Notes: generated by a model not told the origin, from the sequence alone. A stretch of 64,000 nucleotides of DNA from Lutibaculum baratangense AMV1 (GCF_000496075.1 NZ_AWXZ01000039.1:496001-560000); one strand, 5' to 3'; counted from the stretch's first letter, positions 1 through 8,340 are shown. Numbers and translations: made by a program.

Positions 1-1742
1 AGCGTCATGAGGAAGCCGAACTGCGGGTCGCGCACCACGCCGACGAGCAGCTCGGCGACGGGCTCGTCGACCATGCACTCGACGAGGAAGCCGGTCGTGA
101 TGCCGGCCATGTCGCCGGCCGCTGCCTCGACCGCGGCGGCGTCTGTGAGCCTCAGCCTGACGCCGCGGGCCTCGCTCTTGTGGGCGAGGCCGATCGCTTT
201 CAGCGCGACGGGGAAGCCGATCTCCGCCGCGATGGCGGCCGCTTCGGCAGGCGTGCGGGCGACGCAGCCGCGAGGCACGGGAATGCCGGCGGCGGCGAGC
301 GCGGCCTTCGCCTCGGGCTCGGAAAGCGTGCGCGTGTCGAAGGTCGGCTCCGTCCCGACGAGCGCGGGCGAGGCGAAGGGCCGCGCCCACGCCCGCCCGA
401 TCTGCGCGGCGGCCTCGATGGACGCCATCGTCTCGGCGATGCCGCAGAACGGCACGATGCCGAGGCCGACGATCTCCTCGCAGCGGGCCTCGGGCAGGTT
501 CTCGGTCATCGACGCGACGATCGCGGCGCGCGCGCCGGTGCGCGAGACGGCATCGGACAGAGCGTTCACCGTGACGTCCCAGTCGGCATCGTCGCAGCGG
601 TCGGTGCGGGGGAAGTCGAGGACGAGGCAGGAGAGGTCGAAGCCCGTCTCCATCATGGCCGAGAACGTGTCGGCCATCGCCTCGCGCTTGCCCCAGACGA
701 AGGTGTGGTAGTCGAGCGGGTTGGCGATCGCGACCATGTCGTTGAGGGTCGATTTCACGCGCGCCCGGTCCGCACAGCCCAGCTTCTTGTACGACACACG
801 CCGGCCGACCGCCGCGTCCGCCATGATCGCCGCCTCGCCGCCAGAGCAGCTCATCGACGAGATTGCGGAGCCGGGGAGGGGGCCGTGGACGTGGAGGAGC
901 TTCAGCGTCTCGAGGAACTCCGGGATCGTGTGGAGCCGCGGGATGCCGAGCCGGTCGAAGAATGCGTCGGACGCGGCGGCGGCGCCGGCGACGGAGGCCG
1001 TGTGGGAGACGGTGGCGGCGCGCGCCTCGTCGGAGCGCCCGACGGTGAAGGCGACGACGGGGGTGCCGGCCTTCCGGGCGGCCTCGGCGAGCGCCTCGTA
1101 GCGGCGCAGATCGTCGATGCCCTCGACATGCAGGCCGACCGCGGTGACGCGGGGATCCTCGAGGAGTGCCAGCGCGATCTCCGACAGGCCCGTCTGCGCC
1201 TGGTTGCCGGCCGTCGCGACATAGGCGATCGGCAGGCCGCGGCGCTGCATCGTCATGTTGATCGCGATGTTGGAGGACTGCGTGACGATTGCCACGCCGC
1301 GCTCGCAGCGTTTTCCCCCGTGCTGGTCGGGCCACATCAGGGCGCCGTCGAGATAGTTGATGACGCCGTAGCAGTTGGGGCCGACGACCGGCATCTTGCC
1401 CGCCGCCTCGAGGAGGGCGGCGTTCAGCGCCGCCCCGTCATGCGTCTCGCCGAAGCCGGAGGCGTAGCAGATCGCCCCGCCGGCGCCGCGGGCGGAAAGC
1501 GCGCGCACGATCGAAACCGTCAGCTCTCGATTGACGCCGACGAAGGCCGCGTCGGGGGCGGCAGGGAGGTCCGCGATGCTGCGGTAGCAGCGCCGCCCGC
1601 AGACTTCGTCCTTCTTGGGGTGGACCGGCCAGATGTCGCCGTCGAAGCCCATCCGGTCGCACTGCCGCACCACCTCCTCGGCCTGCCTGCCACCGATGAC
1701 GGCGAGTGTTCTCGGCCTGAAGACCCGCTCGAGCCGCGACAT
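1..1742 (-). CDS. ADP-forming acyl-CoA synthetase (acetate-CoA ligase family), 3' end beyond window
   Basis: The product should join an acid to CoA with ATP to ADP plus phosphate. About 580 residues are visible; the family is usually near 700, so the end of the C-terminal ATP-grasp domain lies outside the window. An N-terminal CoA-binding Rossmann domain (LAVIGG near residue 13), a succinyl-CoA-ligase-like middle domain with the SHTASVAG stretch that carries the family's histidine, and the beginning of the ATP-grasp domain follow in order. The ATG shares one base with the stop of the upstream acyl-CoA dehydrogenase (TGATG), so the two are translationally coupled. Its place at the end of a carnitine-type operon suggests a betaine-like acid such as gamma-butyrobetaine or crotonobetaine as substrate. 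That is inference; the sequence alone does not give the substrate. Confidence 0.85.
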   Translation of the reverse strand, partial: MSRLERVFRPRTLAVIGGRQAEEVVRQCDRMGFDGDIWPVHPKKDEVCGRRCYRSIADLPAAPDAAFVGVNRELTVSIVRALSARGAGGAICYASGFGETHDGAALNAALLEAAGKMPVVGPNCYGVINYLDGALMWPDQHGGKRCERGVAIVTQSSNIAINMTMQRRGLPIAYVATAGNQAQTGLSEIALALLEDPRVTAVGLHVEGIDDLRRYEALAEAARKAGTPVVAFTVGRSDEARAATVSHTASVAGAAAASDAFFDRLGIPRLHTIPEFLETLKLLHVHGPLPGSAISSMSCSGGEAAIMADAAVGRRVSYKKLGCADRARVKSTLNDMVAIANPLDYHTFVWGKREAMADTFSAMMETGFDLSCLVLDFPRTDRCDDADWDVTVNALSDAVSRTGARAAIVASMTENLPEARCEEIVGLGIVPFCGIAETMASIEAAAQIGRAWARPFASPALVGTEPTFDTRTLSEPEAKAALAAAGIPVPRGCVARTPAEAAAIAAEIGFPVALKAIGLAHKSEARGVRLRLTDAAAVEAAAGDMAGITTGFLVECMVDEPVAELLVGVVRDPQFGFLMT

Positions 1743-2902
1743 CAGGCGCCCAGCGGACGCAGGAGGCTGCGGGCGATGATGTGCCTCTGGATCTCCGAGG
1801 TGCCGTCCCAGATGCGTTCCACGCGGGCATCGCGCCAGAAGCGCTCGAGCGGCAGTTCGTCCATCAGGCCCATGCCGCCGTAGATCTGGATCGCCTCGTC
1901 GGTGACGCGCGCCAGCATCTCGCTCGCGTAGAGCTTCGCCGAGGCGATCTGGCGGTTCGCGTCGCGGCCCTTGTCGAGCGCGTCGGCCGAGGCGAGGGTC
2001 AGCCAGTCGGCCGCGTCGATCTCCGTGATCATGTCGGCGAGCTTGAAGCCGACGCCCTGGAACTTGCCGATCGGCTGGCCGAACTGCTTGCGGTCGGCGG
2101 CGTACTGCACGGCGAGGTCGAAGACCCTGCGCGCCCGGCCGACGCACATCGCCGCCACCGTGATGCGCGTGGCGTAGAGCCACTCGTTCATCACGTCGAA
2201 GCCGCCGTCGATCTCGCCGAGCACCTGGCTCCGCGGCAGGCGGCAGTCGTCGAAGTTCAGGATCATGTTGTGGTAGCCGCGATGCGACACCGAGCGGTAG
2301 CCCGGCACGATCTCGAAGCCCGGCGTGCCGCGGTCGACGAGGAAGCAGGTGATCTTCTTCTTGCGGCCGCGCGGCGTGTCCTCCTCGCCCGTCGCGATGA
2401 AGACGATGACGAAGTCGGCGACGTCGGCGTGGGAGATGAAGTGCTTCGTGCCGTTGACGACAAAGTCGTCGCCGTCGGCCCGCGCGAAGCACTTCATGCC
2501 GCGCACGTCGGAGCCCGCGTCCGGCTCGGTCATCGCGAGCGCGTCCATCTTCTCGCCGGTGACGGCGGGCATGAGGTACTTCTCGCGCTGCTCGCCCTCG
2601 CAGGCCATCAGGATATTCGAGGGGCGACCCCAGAACACCGACAGCGCCATCGAGGCGCGGCCGAGCTCGCGCTCGAGGAGCGCGAAGGTCAGGTGGTCGA
2701 GGCCGCCGCCGCCGACCTCCTCGGCCATGTTCGGCGCGTGGAAGCCGAGCTCGATGACCTTGCGCTTGATCTCGGCGCCGATCTCCTTCGGCACCTCGCC
2801 GAGCCGCTCGACCTCGGCCTCGTGCGGGTACATCTCGGTCTCGACGAACTCGCGCACGGTGTCGACCACCATGCGCTGCTCGTCCGTCAGGTCGAAATTC
2901 AT
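1742..2902 (-). CDS. Acyl-CoA dehydrogenase family protein
   Basis: FAD-dependent acyl-CoA desaturase of 386 residues, the family's usual length, with the N-terminal helical, middle beta and C-terminal helical domains all present (for example MTEPDAGSD in the middle domain and the QIYGGMG and GTSEIQR stretches near the end). At the position where short- and medium-chain enzymes carry the catalytic glutamate (YEGT motif), this protein has aspartate 366 (IWDGT). Within the operon it lies between the carnitine dehydrogenase fusion and the acyl-CoA synthetase, so a role on a trimethylammonium acyl-CoA (gamma-butyrobetainyl-CoA to crotonobetainyl-CoA, or the reverse) is likely but not proven. A general fatty acyl-CoA dehydrogenase is the alternative. 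Confidence 0.85.
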   Translation of the reverse strand: MNFDLTDEQRMVVDTVREFVETEMYPHEAEVERLGEVPKEIGAEIKRKVIELGFHAPNMAEEVGGGGLDHLTFALLERELGRASMALSVFWGRPSNILMACEGEQREKYLMPAVTGEKMDALAMTEPDAGSDVRGMKCFARADGDDFVVNGTKHFISHADVADFVIVFIATGEEDTPRGRKKKITCFLVDRGTPGFEIVPGYRSVSHRGYHNMILNFDDCRLPRSQVLGEIDGGFDVMNEWLYATRITVAAMCVGRARRVFDLAVQYAADRKQFGQPIGKFQGVGFKLADMITEIDAADWLTLASADALDKGRDANRQIASAKLYASEMLARVTDEAIQIYGGMGLMDELPLERFWRDARVERIWDGTSEIQRHIIARSLLRPLGA

Positions 2903-2915
2903 GTCGGTCCTCCCG

Positions 2916-4412
2916 CTATTTCTTCTGTCCGACCGATCGGCCGGCGCCCTCGGGACGGGGCAGGGCCTCGTGCGCGGCGGCGATCTGCTTCGCCTTCGCC
3001 TGGATCTCCTCGCCGGCCGGGCAGGCGCGGCCCTCCTTCGTGTCGACGTGCAGCAGCAGGTGCTCGCCCGTCGCCAGCACCTCGTCCGTCTCGCCGTGGC
3101 GGATCTCGTGGAAGAGGTGGAGCTTCTTCTCGTCCGCCATCAGGACGGTGGTGAGCGCGTGGATCGGCTTGCCGGCGCGGACCTCGCGCAGGTGCCTTAT
3201 ATGCGTCTCGACCGTGTAGAAGGAGCGGCCCGACGCGTTGTAGGCCTCGTCCATGCCGACGAAGCGCAGGAGCGCGTCGGTCGCGTCGCCGAGAACCTGC
3301 AGGTAGCGGAACTCGGTCATGTGGCCGTTATAGTCCGTCCAGGCGGGCGAAACGGTCGTCTCGTGGAGCCGCAGCGGCTTCGTGATGTCGTGCTCGGCCG
3401 CGGCGGCGCGCGCATGGGCACGTGCGTAGAGCCGGTCCTCGTACTGGCGCAGCGTTTCGCCGGCACCCCAGCCCTTGCCGTCGTTCTGACCTTTCAGCGC
3501 CTGCATGATCGCGACGAGGTTCTCGTCGCGGATCCGCTCGAGCTCCCGGATGGATCGGTGGCCCGACTGTGCGTCCGACTGGCCGGCGATCAGGTCGACG
3601 AGCTCGTTGTTGAACTCCGGCACGTCCATGAGCTTCGTCCACGGCCAGCTCAGCGTGGGGCCGAACTGCGCCATGAAGTGGCGCATGCCCGCCTCGCCGC
3701 CGGCGACGCGGTAGGTCTCGAACAGGCCCATCTGCGCCCAGCGCAGGCCGAAGCCGAAGCGGATCGCGTCGTCGATCTCCTCGGTCGTCGCCACGCCGTC
3801 CTTCACGAGCCACAAGGCTTCGCGCCAAACCGCCTCGAGGAAGCGGTCGGCGACGAAGGCGTCGATTTCCTTGCGGATACGGAGCGGCTTCATGCCGATC
3901 TCCGAGAAAATCTCCTCGGCCCTCGTCATCGCAGCTTCGCTGCTCTTCTCGCCGCCGACGATCTCGACGAGCGGCAGGAGGTAGACCGGGTTGAAGGGGT
4001 GCGCCACGAGCAGGCGGCCGGGATGCTTCATCTCGGCCTGCAGGTCGGTCGGCTTGATGCCTGAGGTCGAGGAGGCGATCGGAACGTCGGCGCCCGCCGC
4101 AGCCTCGATCTCGGCGTAGATCTTCCGCTTCAGCGCCGTCTGCTCGGGGGCGGCCTCTGTGATCAGCTCGGCGTCCTTCACCGCGTCGGCCACGGAAGAG
4201 GCGAAACGATAGCTGCCCTTGGCGGTCTGCGGTGCGTTCGTGAGCCGCGCGTAGGCGCGGTCGGCGCCGGCGACGACCTCGCCAACCTTGCGCGGGGCCT
4301 CCGGGTCGGGATCGAAGATCGCGACGTCGATGCCGTTGTGGATGTAGCGGGCGACCCAGCCGGCGCCGATCACCCCGCCGCCGATCACGGCGACTTGTCT
4401 CGGAAGTGCCAT
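2916..4412 (-). CDS. lcdH: Bifunctional L-carnitine dehydrogenase / betainyl-CoA thioesterase
   Basis: A 498-residue fusion. Residues 1-320 form a 3-hydroxyacyl-CoA-dehydrogenase-type NAD domain (GGGVIGAGW at 11-19) that would oxidise L-carnitine to 3-dehydrocarnitine. Residues about 350-498 are a hot-dog thioesterase domain (TDYNGHM near 360) that would hydrolyse betainyl-CoA to glycine betaine. The same fusion is known in rhizobial L-carnitine dehydrogenases, whereas Pseudomonas keeps the two parts as separate cdhA and cdhB genes. The next gene upstream, only four bases away, encodes the cleavage enzyme acting between the two activities, which strongly supports the assignment. Cytoplasmic; no signal peptide. 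Confidence 0.9.
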   Translation of the reverse strand: MALPRQVAVIGGGVIGAGWVARYIHNGIDVAIFDPDPEAPRKVGEVVAGADRAYARLTNAPQTAKGSYRFASSVADAVKDAELITEAAPEQTALKRKIYAEIEAAAGADVPIASSTSGIKPTDLQAEMKHPGRLLVAHPFNPVYLLPLVEIVGGEKSSEAAMTRAEEIFSEIGMKPLRIRKEIDAFVADRFLEAVWREALWLVKDGVATTEEIDDAIRFGFGLRWAQMGLFETYRVAGGEAGMRHFMAQFGPTLSWPWTKLMDVPEFNNELVDLIAGQSDAQSGHRSIRELERIRDENLVAIMQALKGQNDGKGWGAGETLRQYEDRLYARAHARAAAAEHDITKPLRLHETTVSPAWTDYNGHMTEFRYLQVLGDATDALLRFVGMDEAYNASGRSFYTVETHIRHLREVRAGKPIHALTTVLMADEKKLHLFHEIRHGETDEVLATGEHLLLHVDTKEGRACPAGEEIQAKAKQIAAAHEALPRPEGAGRSVGQKK

Positions 4413-4416
4413 TTCG

Positions 4417-5322
4417 TCAGCCTTGCTTCCTGAGCTTGAGTTTGTCGCGCACGGCGTCGGGGCCGATCACCTTCGCGCCGAGGCCCTCGACGATCCCCTT
4501 CGCCTTCAGGACGAGGTCCTCGTTCGAGGCCAGGACACCGCGCGACAGGTAGATGTTGTCCTCGAGGCCGACGCGGACATTGCCGCCGGCGAGCATCGCG
4601 GCGGCGGCATAGGGCATCTGGTCGCGGCCGATCGAGAAGGCCGAGAACACCCAGTTCTCCGGCAGGTTGTGGACCATCGACATGAGCGTCGGCAGGTCGT
4701 TCGGCGCGCCCCACGGAATGCCCATGCAGAGCTGGACGAGGACGGGTTCGTCGATCAGCCCCTGGTCGACGAGCCACTTCGCGAGCACGAGGTGGCCCGT
4801 GTCGAAGATCTCGATCTCGGGCTTCACGCCGAGCTTCTGGATTTGCGCCGCCATGTCCTTGAGCATGGCGGGCGTGTTCGTCATGACGTAGTCGCCCTCA
4901 CCGAAGTTCATCGTGCCGCAGTCGAGCGTGCAGATCTCGGGCAGGAGCTCCGCGACATGGGCCAGGCGCTCGGTCGCGCCGACCATGTCGGTGCCCGTCT
5001 CGGCCGGCGGCAGCGGCTTTTCCGTCGAGCCGAGCGTCAGGTCGCCGCCCATCCCGGCCGTCAGGTTGATCACCATGTCGACGCCGGAGTTTCGGATGCG
5101 CTCGACGGCCTCGCGGTAGAGCGCGACGTCGCGGGAGCCGGCCTTCGTCTGCGGATCGCGGACGTGGATGTGGACGACCGCCGCGCCGGCCTTGGCCGCG
5201 GCGATGGCGTCCTTCGCGAGCTGCTCGGGCGTGACCGGCACCTTGTCGGACTTGCCCGTCGTGTCGCCGGCGCCGGAGAGCGCGCAGGTTATGAAGACCT
5301 CCCGGTTCATCGCGAGCGCCAT
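4417..5322 (-). CDS. cdhC: Beta-keto acid cleavage enzyme (BKACE), probable 3-dehydrocarnitine:acetyl-CoA transferase
   Basis: A 301-residue TIM-barrel enzyme of the BKACE (DUF849) family. It has the zinc-binding HIHVRD motif (His51 and His53) and a strong ribosome site (AAGGAGG six bases before the ATG). With acetyl-CoA, the carnitine-type members convert 3-dehydrocarnitine to betainyl-CoA plus acetoacetate. It is the first gene of the minus-strand operon and is followed after four bases by the dehydrogenase/thioesterase fusion that makes its substrate and removes its product. A GlxA-type regulator is divergent, as with CdhR in Pseudomonas. The family has many substrates; context makes dehydrocarnitine the best choice. 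Confidence 0.88.
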   Translation of the reverse strand: MALAMNREVFITCALSGAGDTTGKSDKVPVTPEQLAKDAIAAAKAGAAVVHIHVRDPQTKAGSRDVALYREAVERIRNSGVDMVINLTAGMGGDLTLGSTEKPLPPAETGTDMVGATERLAHVAELLPEICTLDCGTMNFGEGDYVMTNTPAMLKDMAAQIQKLGVKPEIEIFDTGHLVLAKWLVDQGLIDEPVLVQLCMGIPWGAPNDLPTLMSMVHNLPENWVFSAFSIGRDQMPYAAAAMLAGGNVRVGLEDNIYLSRGVLASNEDLVLKAKGIVEGLGAKVIGPDAVRDKLKLRKQG

Positions 5323-5365
5323 GTCGTTCCTCCTTCGGGTTGTTCGAGATCGGTTGGTGCGCAGC

Positions 5366-5402
5366 TTGGCGTGGAGGCACGCGCCATGTGATACAGGGCG
5401 CG
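5366..5402 (+). promoter_or_regulatory. Divergent control region of the carnitine cluster: candidate promoter and inverted repeat
   Basis: The 103-bp gap between the two divergent genes holds a candidate plus-strand promoter, TTGGCG at 5366-5371 and TGATAC at 5389-5394 with a 17-base spacer. It also holds an inverted repeat CGCGCC (5380-5385) and GGCGCG (5397-5402) separated by 11 bases, so the repeat straddles the -10 box. A site in this position could let the divergent AraC-type regulator act on both directions. This is read by eye only; the -35 and -10 matches are moderate. Confidence 0.35.
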
Positions 5403-5425
5403 CAGATCTTGATACGGATTGCGCG

Positions 5426-6415
5426 GTGCACCGATCGATTTTTCACCCCAGCGAGGAGACGCTGCGGCTCGACCTCCTGGTCCTGCCGGACGTGTCGCTG
5501 CTCTCGTTCGCCTCGACGCTCGAGCCGCTGCGGGCGGCCAACCGCGTGTCCGGGCGCAAGCTCTACGATTGGCGGCTGCTGGGAGCTGTCGGCACGGAAG
5601 TCGTCACGTCGAGTGGCATCCGGCTGCCGATGGATGGCGTGTTCGACCCCGAGGCGACGCGTGACGCTCTCGTGGTGGTCGCCTCGTTCAACGTCGAGCG
5701 CCATGCGAGCCCGCGGCTTCTCGGGCAGCTGCGGCACCTGGCGCGGCGAGGGTTGTGCATGGGTGGCGTCGAGGCAGGGGCATGGGTCCTAGGGCTCGCC
5801 GGTCTGCTCGGCGGCCGTCGAGCGACGACACACTGGGAGGATCTCGAGATCTTTGCCAGCCGCTTTCCCGACACCGACGTTCGCCCCAACCGCTACGTGA
5901 TCGACGGGCAGTTCTTCACGACCGGCGGGGCGTCGCCGGCCCTCGACACGATGCTTGCGCTGATCCGGGCGCGGCAGGGCTACGCGCTCGCCCTGGATGT
6001 CGCGAGCGTCTTCATCTACGACCAGTCGCGCACCGGGGAGGACCCGCAGCCCTCGCTCTCGCTCGGCCGGCTCGACTGGTACGAGCCGCGCGTGGCCAAG
6101 GCGATGCGACTGATGGAGGAGGCGCTGGCCGATCCGCTACCTGTCGCCGGGATCGCAGAGCGACTGGGCACAAGCCGGAGAACGCTCGAGACACTCTTCG
6201 CAAGCGTCGTCGGCATGTCGCCCGGCGAGTTCTACCTGGGCGCCAGGCTGAATGCGGGGCGCAGGCTCGTCGTCGAGACGCGGCAGAGCATCACGGCGAT
6301 CGCCGAAAGGGTCGGCTTCGGATCGGCTTCGGCCTTCGCACGCGCGTTCCGGCAGCGCTTCGGCCTAAGCCCGACAGAGGCCCGCCGGATGGCCCGGAGC
6401 CAGAACTCGGTCTAG
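5426..6415 (+). CDS. GlxA/CdhR-family AraC-type transcriptional regulator
   Basis: A 329-residue regulator with an N-terminal DJ-1/PfpI-like (class I glutamine amidotransferase-like) ligand domain at about residues 14-185, and two C-terminal helix-turn-helix motifs of the AraC family from about 225 on (IAERLGTSRRTLETLF and ITAIAERVGFGSASAFARAF). GTG at 5426 is chosen because it gives the family's usual length; the frame is open further upstream but would run back into the divergent gene. CdhR of Pseudomonas, which senses carnitine, has this architecture and lies next to the same catabolic genes, so this is probably the inducer-responsive activator of the minus-strand operon. Other GlxA regulators respond to choline, glycine betaine or arginine, so the ligand is inferred. 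Confidence 0.88.
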   Translation: MHRSIFHPSEETLRLDLLVLPDVSLLSFASTLEPLRAANRVSGRKLYDWRLLGAVGTEVVTSSGIRLPMDGVFDPEATRDALVVVASFNVERHASPRLLGQLRHLARRGLCMGGVEAGAWVLGLAGLLGGRRATTHWEDLEIFASRFPDTDVRPNRYVIDGQFFTTGGASPALDTMLALIRARQGYALALDVASVFIYDQSRTGEDPQPSLSLGRLDWYEPRVAKAMRLMEEALADPLPVAGIAERLGTSRRTLETLFASVVGMSPGEFYLGARLNAGRRLVVETRQSITAIAERVGFGSASAFARAFRQRFGLSPTEARRMARSQNSV

Positions 6416-6509
6416 ACATCGTGGTGGAGACCTGAGGACGGCCTCGGGAGTGAAGCGGTTGCAGCTTCGACTGCCGGGCTGTGCTGCGTTCGGTGGAAGG
6501 GGAGAAGGC

Positions 6510-7238
6510 GTGCCGATACGGGGCATCGTATTCGACAAGGACGGCACGCTGATCGACTACGCCCGGACCTGGGTCCCGATCAACATCCGGGCGGCCAGGT
6601 ACGCGGCAGCGGGGGACCTCGACCTCGAGGTACGCCTCCTGGCGGTCGGCGGACAGGATCCGCAGAGCCACGGGGTGCGAGGTGGCAGCCTGCTGGCGGC
6701 GGGGCACACAGGGGAGATCGCGGAGGCGTGGATCGCCGCTGGTGCCCGCCACGATCATGCCGGCCTCGTGGCGGCACTGGACGAGATCTTCACGCAAGGT
6801 GCCGCTGGCGCTGTCGCCGTCACGGACGTCGCCACGCTGTTCGAGCGCCTCGCCGCCCGCGGGTTGAGGCTCGCGGTCGCCACGAGTGACAGCGCCTCCG
6901 GGGCTATGGCCACCCTCCGCGAGATCGGGCTCGACCGCCAGCCTCTCTTCCTGGCGGGTTACGACAGCGGACATGGCGGGAAGCCGGAAGCGGGCATGGT
7001 CCTCGCCTTCTGCCGCGAGGCCGGACTGGCGCCGGGCGACGTGGCTGTCGTCGGCGACAACCTGCACGACATCCGGATGGGCCGCGCCGCAGGCTGCGCA
7101 CTGTGCGTCGGCGTGCTGACGGGCACGGCCACGCGGGAGGAGCTCGAGGCGGAGGCGGATCACGTGATCACCGGCATCGACCAGCTAGAGGCGCTGTTCG
7201 ACAGGCTCGGTGTCTGGCCGCACCAACGGGGGACATGA
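6510..7238 (+). CDS. HAD-superfamily phosphatase (phosphoglycolate phosphatase-like)
   Basis: A 242-residue haloacid-dehalogenase hydrolase with all four motifs: I, DKDGT with the nucleophile Asp9 and Asp11; II, the serine/threonine stretch VATSDS; III, lysine in GGKPEAG; IV, VVGDNLHDIRMG. The helical cap between motifs I and II marks it as a subclass I phosphatase, like Gph. GTG 6510 is preceded by AAGGGGAGAAGG, a good ribosome site, and puts motif I at the usual distance from the N-terminus. It follows the regulator in the same direction after 94 bases but has no evident link with carnitine. Substrate unknown; small sugar or glycolate phosphates are typical. Confidence 0.8.
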   Translation: MPIRGIVFDKDGTLIDYARTWVPINIRAARYAAAGDLDLEVRLLAVGGQDPQSHGVRGGSLLAAGHTGEIAEAWIAAGARHDHAGLVAALDEIFTQGAAGAVAVTDVATLFERLAARGLRLAVATSDSASGAMATLREIGLDRQPLFLAGYDSGHGGKPEAGMVLAFCREAGLAPGDVAVVGDNLHDIRMGRAAGCALCVGVLTGTATREELEAEADHVITGIDQLEALFDRLGVWPHQRGT

Positions 7239-7376
7239 GGTCTGGCCCACGATCAGGATGTTGGAGGATCCCGGGTTGGGCCGCGACACGCGCGATGGCT
7301 TGAGGACGGAGCCGGTGCCGCTAGATCGATAGCTCCAATGCCCGGCACGCGCCGTTTCGTGAATCGAGGCCTGTTG

Positions 7377-8210
7377 ATGCGAGTAAAACACCTCTTCCGG
7401 ACTGCGCTGGCCGGCTGGTGGAACGACCGGTGTCTTCGCATGGGCGCAGCGCTCTCGTTCTACACGATCTTCTCGCTGATGCCCGTGTTGCTCATCGCCA
7501 TCTCGGTCGCCGGCATGGTCTATGACGAGGCGGCGGCGCGTGCGGCGGTGGTCGCGGAATTCCGAGGCCTGATCGGCTCAGGTGCTGCCGCAGCCGTGGA
7601 CGACATGCTAGAAGGCGCCGGGGACTTCGGAACGGGTGTGGTTTCGACCGCGACCGGAATCGCGCTGTTCCTGATCCTCGCCACCGGCGCGATCTCGGAG
7701 TTGCAGGACAATCTCCACCAAATCTGGAAGGTCGACACTCGTGCATCGGCCGTCACCGCGCTGATCCGCAGCAGGCTCCTGAGCCTGAGCCTCGTGGTCT
7801 GCATCGGGTTTCTGCTGCTCGTGTCCCTCGCGATCGACGCCGCCCTGGCGGCCGCCACCGGCGCGATGGGGTCGCGGTTCGGCGCAGCGGAGATCGTGGT
7901 CTCCGCCGGCAACGTCATCGTCTCCCTGTGCGTCGCGACGGTGCTCTTCGCCCTCGTCTTCAAGCTGCTGCCGGAGTTCGAGATCGCCTGGTGGGACGTG
8001 CTCGTCGGTGCTTTCGTCACCGCGCTCCTTTTCCAGCTCGGCAAGATCCTCATCGCACTCTATATCGGCGAGAGCGGAGTGACGTCGGCCTACGGCGCCG
8101 CAGGCTCTCTCGTGACCATTCTCCTCTGGGTCTACTACTCCTCCCAGATCCTGCTGTTCGGAGCCGAGTTCGTGAAGGCCTATTCGCAGAGCCGGCAACA
8201 GGGGCTCTAG
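7377..8210 (+). CDS. YihY/BrkB (UPF0761) family inner-membrane protein
   Basis: A 277-residue polytopic membrane protein. The MGAALSFYTIFSLMP stretch near the N-terminus is the signature of the YihY/virulence factor BrkB family, and about six hydrophobic segments follow, including the final one before LLFGAEFVKAYS. ATG 7377 is chosen over the in-frame ATG at 7338 because only 7377 has a Shine-Dalgarno sequence (GAGG at 7366-7369, seven bases away). Function in this family is unsettled; serum resistance, RNase BN (a discarded name) and lipid transport have been proposed. The stop codon lies within the palindrome CTAG. Confidence 0.85.
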   Translation: MRVKHLFRTALAGWWNDRCLRMGAALSFYTIFSLMPVLLIAISVAGMVYDEAAARAAVVAEFRGLIGSGAAAAVDDMLEGAGDFGTGVVSTATGIALFLILATGAISELQDNLHQIWKVDTRASAVTALIRSRLLSLSLVVCIGFLLLVSLAIDAALAAATGAMGSRFGAAEIVVSAGNVIVSLCVATVLFALVFKLLPEFEIAWWDVLVGAFVTALLFQLGKILIALYIGESGVTSAYGAAGSLVTILLWVYYSSQILLFGAEFVKAYSQSRQQGL

Positions 8211-8305
8211 ATCAGCTGGATCGATGCTGCGCGCATGGCTGCCACGAAGTCGCGGAGGTACGGCATCGTTTCCGCCGGCGCTGCCACACGCACCGCCGAT
8301 GGAAT
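8207..8305 (-). pseudogene. Possible C-terminal remnant of a lost gene
   Basis: Reading the minus strand towards a stop at 8207-8209, about 31 codons look like real protein: RVAAPAETMPYLRDFVAAMR with GC-rich third positions. There is no room for a start codon and body, because the plus-strand rpsB promoter and leader begin just upstream. It resembles the end of a regulator or enzyme, but I cannot name the family. It may equally be a chance open frame in GC-rich DNA. Confidence 0.25.
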
Positions 8306-8311
8306 GGGCGC

Positions 8312-8340
8312 TTGAAAGCCTTGTAAGGAGTGCATATAAC
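8312..8340 (+). promoter_or_regulatory. Housekeeping-sigma promoter of rpsB-tsf block
   Basis: TTGAAA (8312-8317) and TATAAC (8335-8340) are separated by exactly 17 bases, one of the clearest promoters in the window. Transcription would start near 8347, giving a leader of about 124 nt before rpsB. The leader contains a small CACGC/GCGTG hairpin just after the start. It is well placed to drive rpsB-tsf and perhaps the long block downstream. Confidence 0.75.

Noticed and set aside
180-1883. 567-codon plus-strand open frame across the acyl-CoA synthetase
   Set aside because: Arg/Gly/Asp-rich nonsense composition opposite a gene with clear domains.
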